64,000 nt of DNA, taken from the NCBI GenBank assembly GCA_949130495.1, contig OX422208.1:643830023-643894022 (forward strand), read 5' to 3'. Both the position numbers and the translations under genes were made by a program. Numbering within the stretch: position 1 is the first letter of the stretch; each line of letters starts with the position of its first letter. Of the stretch, positions 1 to 10,557 are shown piece by piece. Below the pieces are notes generated by a model. It made no database searches and was not told the DNA's origin. It saw only the letters and a program-made list of their open reading frames with translations. Source of the DNA: Sambucus nigra (lineage: Eukaryota; Streptophyta; Magnoliopsida; Dipsacales; Adoxaceae).

Positions 1-1631
1 CAAGTAATCCTATAAAACAATAGGTATTTACACAACCCAATTATTCATACGTGTACGTAATATATTTCTCTCTAATATTCACCGTACTTGTTTTCTTTAC
101 GAATTTATTTAACTTTCGTATTAATTCAAGTATTCACACAACTCTAAGGGTCCTAGTTACCCTTGTTAACCCATTGACCTAACGAATTTAAGCTCGCTCA
201 TGCTTTTCTGTAATTATATTCTTATCATCTCAAATTAGAGTACGTCACAATCAAGCCTATGAATCTCCACTTTAACTCTCTCACAAAATTAAAGTTCAAC
301 ACTCAATCATAGACCTACTGCCATATCATTATTCCATCAATATATTTCATTAAGGTCCCAAACACTTCCCCGATAAAATTTTAGACATTTGAGGCTTAAA
401 AAGAAAAATCTCAAATTTTCTGGCAGATTAAACACCCTCTTGTAAAATTTCAATTTTTCCCTCTACAGAACTCCCATTGACCTGATTCCAAGTTCAATGG
501 ATAGCTAAGAGAAATAACTTTCCAGTAAGGTATGGTTCACACTCGAATTCGAAGTAAAATTCAAATCGCACACGTTTAAATTCCGTCAAAATTATGGCAG
601 ATTACTATGTAGACAGATCAAACACCCTGTAGTAAAATGTCGATTATTCCCTCTACAGAACTCCGGTCGACCTGATTCCAAGTTCATTGGATAGCTAAGA
701 GAAATCAATTTCCAGGAATATATGGTTCAGACTCTAATTCGAAGTAAAACTCAAAATGGCATACGTTTAATATGTGTCAAAAATTCTGGCAGATTGACAT
801 CTTGTGTACATCAATTGAATCCTAAGTCATTCAAGTTTCATGTTCTTCATCCAAGAACTCATAAAGATTCCATGTTAATCATCAAATATTTTCAAATTTC
901 ATTTTATCTTTCCTTAGGGATATATAATACACCTATTTCTTACATCGAATCTCAGCCAAGTATTCCATTAACGAAACCCCATTTTGTACCCATTTATCCC
1001 CAAAATGAATTTTAGTTCACACATCACTAAAATATGAATTGGATATCACCATTTATACATTACAACAAGTTAACCATTTGTCTGGAATTATTCGTAGGGT
1101 TTGATCCGTTGGTGTAGAGAATGGTTGATGAAGAACACCCTAAATTAGCTCCAAAAATCCCCCAATTGACTTCTTGATTAGCTTCCTCTAATCCTCTCCC
1201 AAACCCTAGGCTTAGAATTTACTATTTACCGTTCCTAGTCCCTCAATTAGGTTAGAAACACTTAATGCCGTTTTTGGCCATGTGGGCCTAATTAAAAAGG
1301 CCCAACTCCCCCCGTGTGGACCCGACTATGCCGAAAAATACCCCGAGACCCAATTACTACCCCCGGGTACTCTTTTTTAACTATCTCGACCCATTCGGAC
1401 TCAACCGCGCACTCAGAATTGCCATCCGAAATTCTTTTTGACATATCCAAATTTTGACCTCAAAATGCGACACACATTAATTTGGACAATTAAACTTAAA
1501 TTCCCCAATTATAAATAATTCGGCTCACTCAAATCAATTCTCCAACTCATGAATTTAAGTTTCTCCAATTTAAATATTTATAACTCCCAAAATAATTAAA
1601 TATTAAATCCTCAAAATTACGGAGTGTTACA
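1..1631 (-). mobile_element. Truncated long LTR of a TGTAACAC-type Ty3/gypsy family
   Basis: Read on the minus strand, the block begins at 1631 with TGTAACACTCCGTAATTTTG, the hallmark start of long chromovirus-type (Tekay/Del-like) LTRs, and runs off the window start. Related LTR starts occur at 43497 and 55966 on the plus strand, and a recognisable stretch (runs like TACCCGGGGGTAGT next to GTCAAAATAG-like sequence) recurs at 56.3 kb. It abuts homology to the 3' part of a Tat-like element at exactly 1632, so it probably inserted there. No coding region is visible. The family name is inferred from the terminal motif only. Confidence 0.65.
420..790. repeat. Diverged tandem duplication (about 188 bp) inside the LTR
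   Basis: Two consecutive blocks share the order ACACCCT(C/G)T..TAAAAT, CCCTCTACAGAACTCC, GACCTGATTCCAAGTTCA and GGATAGCTAAGAGAAAT, at about 431-560 and 620-745. They have diverged by many substitutions, so the duplication is old. Confidence 0.6.
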
Positions 1632-2002
1632 CAGGACTGTTCTCTCGAGCAGCGCATGAGCCAGTTGAGGAGAAAGGACAATCGAGGCCCCTTCTAGAAA
1701 TGCAGATACGGGCACTAAAGCTTACCCATCCTTCATCCTCACTTCCACTCTCCTCCTCTCATGCTCTCTCTCCTTCTCCTTTTCAGCCCTCTTCCTCTCC
1801 TCCACCTTCTTTTTCTCTTCAGCCTTCTTCCTCTCCTCTTTTCTCTTTCTCTCCCTCTCTCTCAACTGCTCTTCTTTTTTTCTCTTCTTCTCCTACTCAT
1901 GAGAAGCAGACTGAGAACCAGTGGCAATAGCCCCACTACTGGATTTTTGCTTATTCGGCCGCTGAGCAAGAAGCACATCCTCCTCCTCATCATCATCACG
2001 GA

Positions 2003-2386
2003 TCAGTTCCTCCTAGGGGGAGCCATTTCCTCGCTAGAACTGCTAGATTTACTTGAAGACTCTTGAGCCTCAGCAACCTCTTCTGATCTAGAAAAACTTT
2101 CACTACTGGAGCTCGCCTCACCAGAACCACCTTTAGCACCTCCTCTAATATCACTTTCAGAAGTTATCTCTTCCTCGTCTAACTGAATGGGGTCAACAAC
2201 AACTTCTTCAGTAATATCTAGGACATGAATGCTATCCACAGGGCGCGCAATGAAACTAGGCCCGATGTTCTTGTACTCCAGAAGAAAAGCGGACGAACGG
2301 GGATGTTCACCTTCATCCAAAGGCTCTCTGATGTTCCAAGCCTTGATCAACTCAGCAGATCGAACCTCACTAAGAGCATGTTCCAA
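2003..2386 (-). pseudogene. Antisense gene of old Tat copy, exon 2 (Ser/Glu-rich)
   Basis: A 127-residue open frame matches the antisense reading of 20690-21190 in the complete element. It starts with a conserved stretch (SEVRSAELIKAWNIREPL) followed by ARPVDS and an acidic serine-rich tract ending SSSSSEEMAPPRRN. A GT-AG intron of roughly 100 bases, placed as in the complete copy, separates it from the segment at 2666-2992. The product is probably the second part of the PF04195-type antisense protein. Its function is unknown. Confidence 0.6.
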
Positions 2387-2665
2387 ATTCTTTGTCCTCG
2401 CTGAAAAGAAGAGAGAAAAATATATGAGAAATCATACATTAACAAGAAGATCGAAAGAGAAAAATAGAAATTAACCCTACCTATGAACTCCTCCCCATAA
2501 AAGGGGACCATGAACCTGTCAGACCTCGACCCTTCGGTATGGGGAGGGAATTGCCAATTTCTAAAGAAAACCCTCTTGCCAATAGTCCTTGTGGGAATCA
2601 GGTAGATTTACTACCAATACCCTGTTAGGACTCCTGGCCTTGAGGTAAAGAAAACCAGAGATCAT

Positions 2666-2992
2666 TCACGAGAAAGAATAGCAGAAGCATATTTTCGCAA
2701 GCCCTAGATTGGTGCCATAAAGATGGTTTATCTTATGGACACCATTAACTATCTTCCAAACGTTTGGCGAGCACTGCGCAGAGACGATATTGAAATAACC
2801 TAAGAAATGCAAGAATAAATTGCTCGGAGGGAAGGTGAGGCCTCCTTGGGACAGCAAAAGAATATGAATCCAATGAGCGCCCTCTATCTCTCTTACATTT
2901 TTAGGGAGAGCGGCGCACTCAATATCTAACCAGTCTGGGATATTATAGAACTCTCTAAACTCGGACACAGTCCTATTTCCTATCTTTACCAT
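2666..2992 (-). pseudogene. Antisense gene of old Tat copy, exon 1 (PF04195-like, 'putative gypsy type transposon')
   Basis: The frame starts at a Met (MVKIGNRTVSEFREFYN) that aligns with the Met at 21795 of the complete copy. It contains GGLTFPPSNLFLHFLGYFNI and CSPNVWKIVNG, the core of the PF04195 domain found antisense in Tat-lineage elements. A TGA stop after CYSFS interrupts a frame that otherwise continues (LYLKARSPNRVLVVNLPDS). The complete copy has Arg there, so the stop fits a CGA to TGA change. Differences between the two copies are mostly conservative (V/I, K/R, D/E). Confidence 0.65.
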
Positions 2993-3405
2993 TTGTAAAC
3001 CCTAATTACGAATTCGAAGAAATCTTAATAGAAGAGAAAATATATATATATAGAGAGAAAAGGGGACTTACGAGATGAAGGTTTGGCTGGAACAATGCAA
3101 GATCACATGCCCAGACAACGAAGAAGATTGAAAGCAAGGTAAACAAGGACCTGAGGAGGAGTTTGCAACAGAAGAAGCTTGAGAAAGATAAGAGAACTTG
3201 AGGAAGTTAAAAAACGACAACTACGGATTGCTGCCCCAAATGAATTTTAAATGCTTCCAATCATCATGTACGAGATACGAAGCAAGCTGCCGCTTAAATA
3301 AGTTTTTAACTTTGGGAAGAGTTACACAATTTATAAGAGAGCCATTATGATAAATCATTTAAATTTATTGAGCCCAAATTGTGTCCCAACAACTTTAGGG
3401 TCAAT

Positions 3406-3821
3406 TGTGGGTACCCGAATTTGCCATCATAGGCCCAGACGAGTACCCCAATAGGAATGGCCCAAAGTCTGGGGCCCTCGTATCCCAACTGAATACAGTT
3501 CCAACTTAGTCCACCCCTAAAATCTCGTAAGGAGATATTCTAGGAGTAGAAGATGGACGTGGGGGAGTCCAACACCCCCACTCCCCGAGAAAAAAACATG
3601 TATATAATAAACCCTAAGCCTGGGGCAAAAGACAGGCACTGTATTTTCTTTAAACGTTCCCCAGAGTATATAGAAATAATACTGACTACACCACCGTGGA
3701 CGTAGGCATTCTTGCTGAACCACGTACATACTGTGTTATGTGATTGGCATTTTCTGTTCTTTATTTCCTTTGGTGATTGAGATTTTCTTATTTATTTGTG
3801 TTGAATATAATTGTCACCACA
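3406..3821 (+). repeat. 3' LTR of the old Tat-like copy
   Basis: It starts TGTGGGTACCCGAA and ends near CACCACA. It shares internal landmarks with the LTRs at 11823 and 22177: TAAACCCTA, GGGGCAAAAG, AGAGTATATAGA, the CACCACCGTGGACGTAGGC stretch and CTGAACCACGTACAT. Many substitutions separate it from the other two LTRs. Confidence 0.8.
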
Positions 3822-4319
3822 TATCCATTGTTGTTATTTTTATTTAAATTCATTTCAAGTTTCATCACTTCTTCCCAACAGTTGAACAAACATTTTTCAA
3901 AATTTTTCTTGAGAGAATTCAAATATTTTTTATATTTAAAAAATACTCATGAGTTTATTTTGATTAGACAAACTATTTTAAAACTTCAATCCACCTTTAG
4001 GAATCTCCCATCCTTGGAAGTTAGAATTTTTATTGGTGCCTTCTCACTTGTTCCATCAGAACACAAAGTTTTCTTCAATTATAAAGAAGATTTGGAGATT
4101 GGTATACGACATTACCAATGGAAGTTGACACATGCAACATGGTGAGTGGTCGTAAAGAGATCCGTTCTTACTCTTCCAATGAAAAGGTGGAAAAAGTCAT
4201 TTGATTCATTTGCATGTTTAATGAACATTTGTTAATAAAGAATAATTTTTTAAATCACATTTTTGTCTCTAGACACAATAATAAGATTTTTTTCGAACTT
4301 GGATGAAAGAAAAATATTA
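3822..4319. other. AT-rich sequence without recognisable features
   Basis: Open frames here have no recognisable domain, and one is partly LTR-derived. I see no repeat, terminal motif or family signature. Confidence 0.5.
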
Positions 4320-4693
4320 CCTCAATTTGATAATAATTTTAATTTGGGTAGTTTCGTTCTAACTCCTTTTGGCCTACATCCACTCTCATAGTCCTCCCCT
4401 ATCATATTGGTACCCTCTCCTCATCAGACATCCTCTCCACGCCTCGCATGTGGACTAGAGGATTTGCTGGTTGCACCATCATCTCCCTTACTACCACTAG
4501 TTTGATCACACTCTCCCCCAAGTACCATCATTACCTGAACTCATTCGACAACAACTGACACATATGCATATGCATACCGATGATCTCCATGTCCTCTATA
4601 TTTTAGTGTCAAGAGAATAACATCACCTAACTATATAAATTCACTTATAGAAAATGCAATCCAAAATAACAATCAAGATATATACAAAAACAC

Positions 4694-5389
4694 TCAAAAA
4701 ATAAAAAAAATCCAACAATAATTCAATAAATCAAAAATCATAAAAATAAGGTTACCTTCAAGAGATATGGCACCACGTAAAAGTAGGCTGTCAGCAATAA
4801 CTGAAGGCATCCATATTAGACTAAGTGGCGCTAGTTTCAAACTCCCCCAATCATATAAACGAATTTGCATGAAGTCCCTTAGATAAGGCAGAAACCACAA
4901 ATGGATGTCAACTCCACTCTTTTCTAGAAATGTGGTCCCCAACAAGAATAAGATGAGTAAACACACTACTTGTTGACCTGCTATCTTCAAATCTTCCATG
5001 CTCACCAACTTTCCCCCGAGAACTTGCTCTACCGGTCTCGACACTGCCTCCATCGCCTCACTTGTGAAGCAGAGAGAATGATCCACCATCACTTGTGTCC
5101 CTTTAAATGGTAAAACTAGAATATGGTTAACATTCGCTGATGTCACCGTCATCTCCACCACTCCTAAATGGAAGGTATAGGGGGTATCCCGCTATCTCTC
5201 TCCCAGGACGCACAACACCATTAAAAATTGCGGTGTCTCATCCAATGCATCCACTAAGTGACTAAAGCCCACGCTTTGCAGCAAGTTTTGCACCGACATA
5301 GGAAGGTGATCCCATTTAATATTCACCCCAGTCCATCCCCAATCACGAATGGCCGAAGAATATATCCTCACCTGTAGAGCACACCCCAA
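4694..5389 (-). pseudogene. Decayed plant mobile domain (PMD, MAIN/MAIL-type) gene
   Basis: Two minus-strand frames are joined by a single frameshift near 5175-5190. The N-terminal part (5389 to about 5192) has AIRDWGWTGVN and SVGFSHLVDALDETPQFL. The C-terminal part reads TPYTFHLGVVEMTVTS, then LPFKG, then LLILFLLGTTFLEKSG, HLWFLPYLRDF and YDWGSLKLAPL. These match the PMD order found in transposon-derived and MAIL1-type plant proteins (TFHL-GEMTVTL, LLYLLGTTLF-KSG, YLP-L-D, YAWGSAAL). A possible splice donor (GAAG|GTAACC) lies near 4757. Upstream sequence to about 5700 may hold the N-terminal exon but is broken. Such genes often ride on Mutator-like or Ty3 elements, and no element boundaries are visible here. 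Confidence 0.6.
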
Positions 5390-6129
5390 ATAAGTCTAAA
5401 AACACTCTCAAAAATAAAAAAAAATAAAAAAGGCTTCCAAATCATTAAACAACAAAAATAAGAATAAAAATCAAATCAAATCACAAAAATTTATACTTAT
5501 GTAACTACTAGGGTTTTGCACAAAAGTCGAACAATGACTCAAGGGCTCCCTCATCAGAATCTAATCTCCCTCTACCGGCCCAGTTTCGTGATACACATTT
5601 TCTACCCCCGCTGGCCTCGCCCCATAAGTCACTAACTCGATGTTAGTCCAATCATAATCACGCTCTTCATTCGCATAGGCCACTTTTTCAAAAAATCTCA
5701 CACAAACACTTAAAAAACTATTTTCTAGAGAGAGAAAGTTAGATTATTAGAGAATAGTGTGAAAAATTGGGATTCCTTGACTCCTTTTTATAAAAGGCTA
5801 AGGGGCATGCCGATTAACACCCATATGGACCTACATGTCGGTAGGTAACCCTTGGAAATTGTATAACCTCTCGTATTTTGTGCCCATGAAAGCACCTCCT
5901 CTTAAATTTTGTTAAAAAAATCCTCAAAAATTCCAAAAAATTATCGAAAAAATCATAATAAATACCAAAAATCACAAAAGCTTAAAATCCACAAAAATGC
6001 ACACATGCCATGTAAATAATCAAAATTCGAGACTACACAAGCATTCAAAATTAATAAAACAGATCTAAACCTCTCAAAAAAATACAAAATCTTTCAAAAA
6101 CATTCTCATATCATCACAAAGCCCTTTTA
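5390..6129. other. PMD upstream remnant and AT-rich spacer
   Basis: Minus-strand 5510-5700 could encode the PMD N-terminal region (short frames such as VYHETGPVEGD) but has stops. From about 5760 to 6129 the sequence is A-rich with repeated CAAAAATT-like words and no coding signal. Confidence 0.35.
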
Positions 6130-6960
6130 CACTCTTTATGTCCCCGAAATAAGACATTGGCCCTTAGAATTAGGTCGTAACCCCCGTATTGGTCGCATAC
6201 ATAATGGTCCCCAGAATAGACCTTGACCCTCATAATTAGGTCGTTATCCCCGTAATGGTAGCATACATATAGGTCCCTCGAATAGACCTTGGCCCTCAGA
6301 ATTAAGTTACGATCCTCGTACTGGTAGCATACATTTAGGTTCCCAGAATAGACATTGGCCCTATGAATTAGGCTGAGATCCTCGTATATGACACATATTT
6401 AGGTCCCTAAAATTAGACGTTAGCCTTCATAATTAGGTTACGATCCCCTCATTGGTTGCATACATTTAGGTTCTTAGCCCTCAAAATTAAATCGCGATAC
6501 TCGTATCATTTACATACATTTAGGTCCTCAAAATTAGACCTTGACCCTCAGAGTTAGGCTAAAATTCCCCTAATACATTCTACAGGCCCTGAGAGTCAGG
6601 TCACATTCATTATTTAGATACTCTTTAGGCCCTCTAAACCAGGCTACATTCCCCACCATAAACTCTCCAAGCCCTCAGAATCAGTCCATTACCCTCGCAT
6701 ATACTACACAAGTCCTTAGAATAAAACCTCGACCCTTAAAATAGGACGATTTCATCATTGAAATAACCTCTACACCTATAAAATCAGGCCACAATACTCA
6801 TTGCATTCCCTCTAGACCCTCATAATGGGGTCACAAAATCCCCATCACAATGCTCATTTACACCCTCCCAAAATTAGGCTCCAACCCTCACATGAACTAA
6901 CTAGGTTTCCAGAATCATACCTCAACCCTCAAAATCATACCTCTGCCTTCAACATTATCA
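6130..6960. repeat. Degenerate tandem array, unit about 66 bp
   Basis: The unit is built of AGGTCCCC.GAATAGACCTTG.CCCTCA.AATTAGGT followed by a CCCCGTA..GGTAGCATACAT-like segment. The GCATAC landmark occurs at about 6195, 6261, 6328, 6391 (altered) and 6458, so spacing is 63-67 bases. It then decays into looser copies (GGCCCT.AGAATCAGG...) to about 6960. It may be an old satellite-like array or the repeat region of an LTR. Confidence 0.65.
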
Positions 6961-8298
6961 TAACTCACCCTCGTCTCTCACCAAATCCCTAATACTCTCA
7001 GCAATAACTAATCCCAACCAGAGTTCCAGCTCCAAGAAACTTAACACCCACTACTTCTATTGGCTGTCTATATTTCGATGACCTTTATCTTATCCTAAGA
7101 TCATCCATCAAGGGTCTCTTAAGACACCCTATTATAACACTCCTACAATCATCTATAGGCTCCAAATAAAGTCCCTTCAATATCGGACCCCTGGTCCTCC
7201 TTCAAACCCTAACCAAAGAACAAAAATGCTCTTATCAAGATCATTTGACCTTGGTCAACTTTCAAACCCTAGAGTCCCCATCAGAAAATCATATATATAT
7301 GAATCCTGTTCGAAGGACACCACACCTGCCTATAGGCTACCTAGGATTACTTAATCAACAAACCTACCAGCAGGCATGATACGGGCCTTGACAACCGACA
7401 GTCCCTGGGAAAAAAATTGCCATCTTGTTCATTTAGGGTTTCTAGATAAGAAAATCCTTACGATATTTGCATAAGACCTCGATTTCAGGGTGGAAACCAT
7501 TCCGAATTTAATATACATCACGCTCATTACATTCTCTCATACATTCCCTTACATCATTTTCCTTCACTTTTAACCACCACTCAACCACCATCATACATAC
7601 ATTAAAAAAACCCACAAAGAGCTCAAAACAGAATTCCAAAGTGCTTGAAGGCCCCAAAACCTTTATGACTATTTCCATTAATGTTATTTTTCATATTTTA
7701 GTGTTCTTATTTAATTTCGATCTTATTTATTCTATTTTATCACTAATACCACTATTTTATTATCGTAAATACATTTACACCTATTTTCATAAACCAAAAA
7801 TATCCAAACAAGGGGGTTTAGACTATAATTCACAATTTAGAGCGTTCTCACATTTTTCCACAATTTCACCACATTTAACGTCCTTTTCATAAAATAATAT
7901 AGATACCCTCGATTCAGATTATAAGTAAGACCCTAGCCTTTTTCATATTGTGAACTACGTGGACTTTAATACCATTTTTGGCTACGTAGACATCCCAAAG
8001 TTATTTTTGGATTCAAGTCCATTTTTACTTCAATTATGTTTATTTTCATGTACTAGCATCTTATTCATGTATTTACTTTATCCTACTTATGTAGTTAGTT
8101 CTCTTGCATTTATTCTCTCCTTAGCAGTCCTATATATGCATATTCACTTTTCTATAGTGCAATTATGATTTTGGGGTGTCGCTCACATTTGAGCCTTTTT
8201 TATACATTCTATTAGAATGTTTAGTTAGTTTATATCCTTAGGAAGATTCATCCCTATATTTCTCATGACGTCAATATGATGACACCACTCACACACTT
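6961..8298. other. Unassigned AT-rich intergenic DNA
   Basis: No domain-bearing frame, terminal repeat or primer-binding site is visible. The frames at 7641-7892 and 7950-8168 are hydrophobic low-complexity translations of T-rich DNA and are not credible genes. Confidence 0.45.

Positions 8299-8377
<79 letters not shown>
8299..8377. repeat. Compound microsatellite (CA)n(TA)n
   Basis: About 17 CA units run directly into about 22 TA units. The TA tract passes straight into the first LTR of the tandem retroelement array and has replaced or eroded the first bases of that LTR. Confidence 0.9.
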
Positions 8378-8380
<3 letters not shown>

Positions 8381-9479
8381 TTATTTATAAATCCGCTATC
8401 AATTTGTTATGAGATAGACCGCTACACCGTCGAAGAGCATTCAATAGCAACCTACATCAAAGCCGGATCCGAATTAATCAAGTTCTTCAGCAAAAACACT
8501 CCGCGAAGTTTACTTTGGTAAGATTTTGTTTTAAATACCTTAACTTTCCACTAAGATCTTTTGGGATATTTTTACAAAATATTTTCTAAGTGTTGAAGCG
8601 GACTTTTTCGTCAAAATTTGAGCATGGGTATTTTTTCTATGTATTGGAGCGGACATTAAAATAATATTTTTTTGACGCATTAGTCGTTCAAACGACATAG
8701 CACTATCATTCGAACGAGATAACCATATCGCGCGATCTCATTCGAGCGACACGTGTCCTTCGTTCGAGCGACATGCTTATCTCGTTCAAACGAGCTCTAA
8801 TACCGAGGCGGTGCATTTTTATATAAATACTCATTAAATGGTTTCGTTTTCATTAAGAAGTCCCAGCATTTTACAAAACAAAAAAACTGCGAAAGCAGAA
8901 TTCTTTTGGCTTCTTCCTTTTAGGGTTTAATCCCTTTTTGTTTACAATTTAAAAAAATTCCAATATGCTTTAGTGAATTGTTTTTGGTGTTGAAGAACAC
9001 ACTTTGCTGTGGTTTAATCTTTGTGGGGAGAACTCTACAACCGGAGAGCTGCGTGCTATTGTGGAGGGAGTCCTTATAAAGTTCACATTTATGGAGAAGC
9101 CGTTTTCTTCTTCATTGCTGACCACCTGGAGTTCTTACGGGAGATTCCAGTCGACGTTATTTCTAGCCGTTGCTTTGGAGGTTTGACGAAGACACCATGT
9201 GTTAAACTTATGGGTGATTATCAGGTTGTATGTAAGTCAATGGTCTTGTGAATTTTTCAAAGTTCTAGAAATAAAAGGTTTTTTCCTTCGGGGATTTTTC
9301 CTTAATATTTGTGTCACATGCTTTATCTATTTATGGGTTGACACACTCACACACATAGATGCATGTTTAGGGGATGGATTAAATTTGATTTAATTAGACT
9401 CCAATTAAATAAGGTTTACTTGGAAACTTGCGAATTAATTTTAAATCATTATCACACAATGAGTTTATTCGGTTTTATA
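8377..9479 (+). repeat. LTR copy 1 of tandem array
   Basis: Aligned end to end with the LTRs at 22885 and 26624, but the first 15 or so bases are lost in the TA microsatellite. It contains five palindromic CGTTCGAACG-like motifs (8690-8795) upstream of a TATAAATA box at 8822, and ends GGTTTTATA just before the primer site. Confidence 0.8.
8686..8829 (+). promoter_or_regulatory. LTR core promoter with palindrome array
   Basis: Five near-palindromic sites of the form (T/C)CRTTCRARCGA(C/G) are followed by TATAAATA at 8822-8829. The same layout appears at 23205-23344 and 26938-27084. The TATA function and factor binding are inferred; the repeated motif is seen directly. Confidence 0.5.
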
Positions 9480-9482
9480 AAT

Positions 9483-9589
9483 TGGTATCAGAGCGGGTTA
9501 TGCTAATTTATCGTGTGATCCTGATTTTTTAAGGATTTATTTATTTTGATACAATTTGACTTCTCACGTCGTCAAATTGGTATCAGAGT
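9483..9589 (+). other. Duplicated primer-binding site (initiator tRNA-Met)
   Basis: TGGTATCAGAGC at 9483-9494 lies a few bases after the LTR end. A second copy, TGGTATCAGAGT, follows at 9578-9589 in a repeated context (GGGTT..GCTAATTTATCG.GT). The same double site occurs at 23998 and 24092. Confidence 0.8.
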
Positions 9590-9750
9590 GGGTTGCGCTA
9601 ATTTATCGCGTATTCCTATTTTCAGCCAAATTTGTTTGATATTGATTTTTTTTGAAAATTAATTTTGTTAAAAATCGCAATTTTTCCGATGGAGCACTTA
9701 TGTAATCGAATGCCCCCTTTGATGACACGAGTTTTGATGCTATAAATCAT

Positions 9751-10557
9751 TTGAATTTGACGTTTGCTAAAAGAATTAAAGTTTTGAAAAAAGAAAATTC
9801 TCATTTTAAATACGCGATAGATCTTTTGAAAACGGTTCAAAATCAAAGAGATTTTTATCGTGAGAAATTTGTTTCCTTGGACCATGACTTTGTTGCTTTA
9901 AAATTGTCCAAGAAGGAGATGGAGGATATGGTCCTATTTTTAGAAAAGGAATTGGAGTATCTTCAAAATTAGGCAGTTTGTGTTTGTGCAAAAGATGACA
10001 AAAATATTTTAATCAATGAGTTTGTGGCACGTGAAGAGACTCTTAAGAAAAAGTTTGCTTGGATAGAGGGAGAAAAAGATACTCTTTTAGGAATTGTTCA
10101 AAATTTGAAAAAGGCGTCCCTTAAATTGGAAGAGTCTAATTCTTTTCTTGAGTAAAAAATTTTGAAGTTAAAAAATAACTCGACAGACTCGAGTAGGTTT
10201 GATAGTGATGGTAATGGATCATCTTGTTCTCATGCTTCTAGTGCCAAAGCCAAAGCCATTATTTGTTTTGGAGGGTCAACCAATTTCAAGGATGTTAGAA
10301 AAGGTCAACTAGGTGTCGTTCCACCCATTTACACATGTTCATATTATGGTAGGAAAGGTCATCTTAGGCGATTTCGTTTTGATCTTGGAAAATGTCCAAG
10401 GAAGTTTTTGTCTAGTGTTCCCTTGGTTCCTAAATCCACCACACGACGTTTCACATCTATTTGGGTTAGGAAATCACTTTTAAAGGCACTGGATTTTAGA
10501 CAAGGTCATTCTCGTTTGCTTGCACATGATTATTCTCTTGTCTTATCATATAGATGA
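9751..10557 (+). pseudogene. Gag-like coiled-coil/zinc-knuckle ORF remnant, unit 1
   Basis: The frame is broken by stops near 9970 and 10153. The first part is a coiled-coil-like, Lys/Glu-rich stretch (FAKRIKVLKKENSHFK, LLKTVQNQRDFYREKFVSLD). The second part has a Ser-rich linker, then a knuckle-like CSYYGRKGHLRRFRF...C in which the second Cys has become Tyr, so the metal site is damaged. Unit 2 keeps CSYCGRKDHLRRF. This is the only protein-like part of the element and resembles the C-terminal half of a copia-type gag. Its role as a capsid protein is inferred. Confidence 0.55.

Larger units (their letters stand above)
1632..3821 (+). mobile_element. 3' fragment of an old Tat-like Ty3/gypsy element
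   Basis: This block is colinear with 20465-22584 of the complete element in this window: antisense coding segments, the pre-LTR spacer, then an LTR starting TGTGGGTACCCGAA. The 5' part (gag, pol, 5' LTR) is missing and is replaced by the LTR ending at 1631. It is clearly more diverged than the complete copy's own LTR pair, so it is an older insertion of the same family. Confidence 0.8.

Noticed and set aside
1700..2066. Plus-strand Ser/Pro/Leu-rich frames
   Set aside because: They are shadows of the antisense coding region; the acidic Ser-rich minus-strand frame is the conserved one.
3777..4145. 122-residue frame beyond the old Tat LTR
   Set aside because: It begins inside the LTR and has no recognisable domain or repeat support.
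8276..8521. 81-residue plus-strand frame with HTHTHT and IYIYIY runs
   Set aside because: It is the translation of the (CA)n(TA)n microsatellite and not a protein gene.
9004..9393. Short plus-strand frames inside the LTR, with relatives at 23519 and 27259
   Set aside because: They overlap in different frames, are not consistently open in the three LTR copies and have no domain, so they are LTR sequence.
9483..9494. tRNA gene suggested by TGGTATCAGAGC
   Set aside because: No cloverleaf can be drawn around it; it is a primer-binding site next to an LTR.
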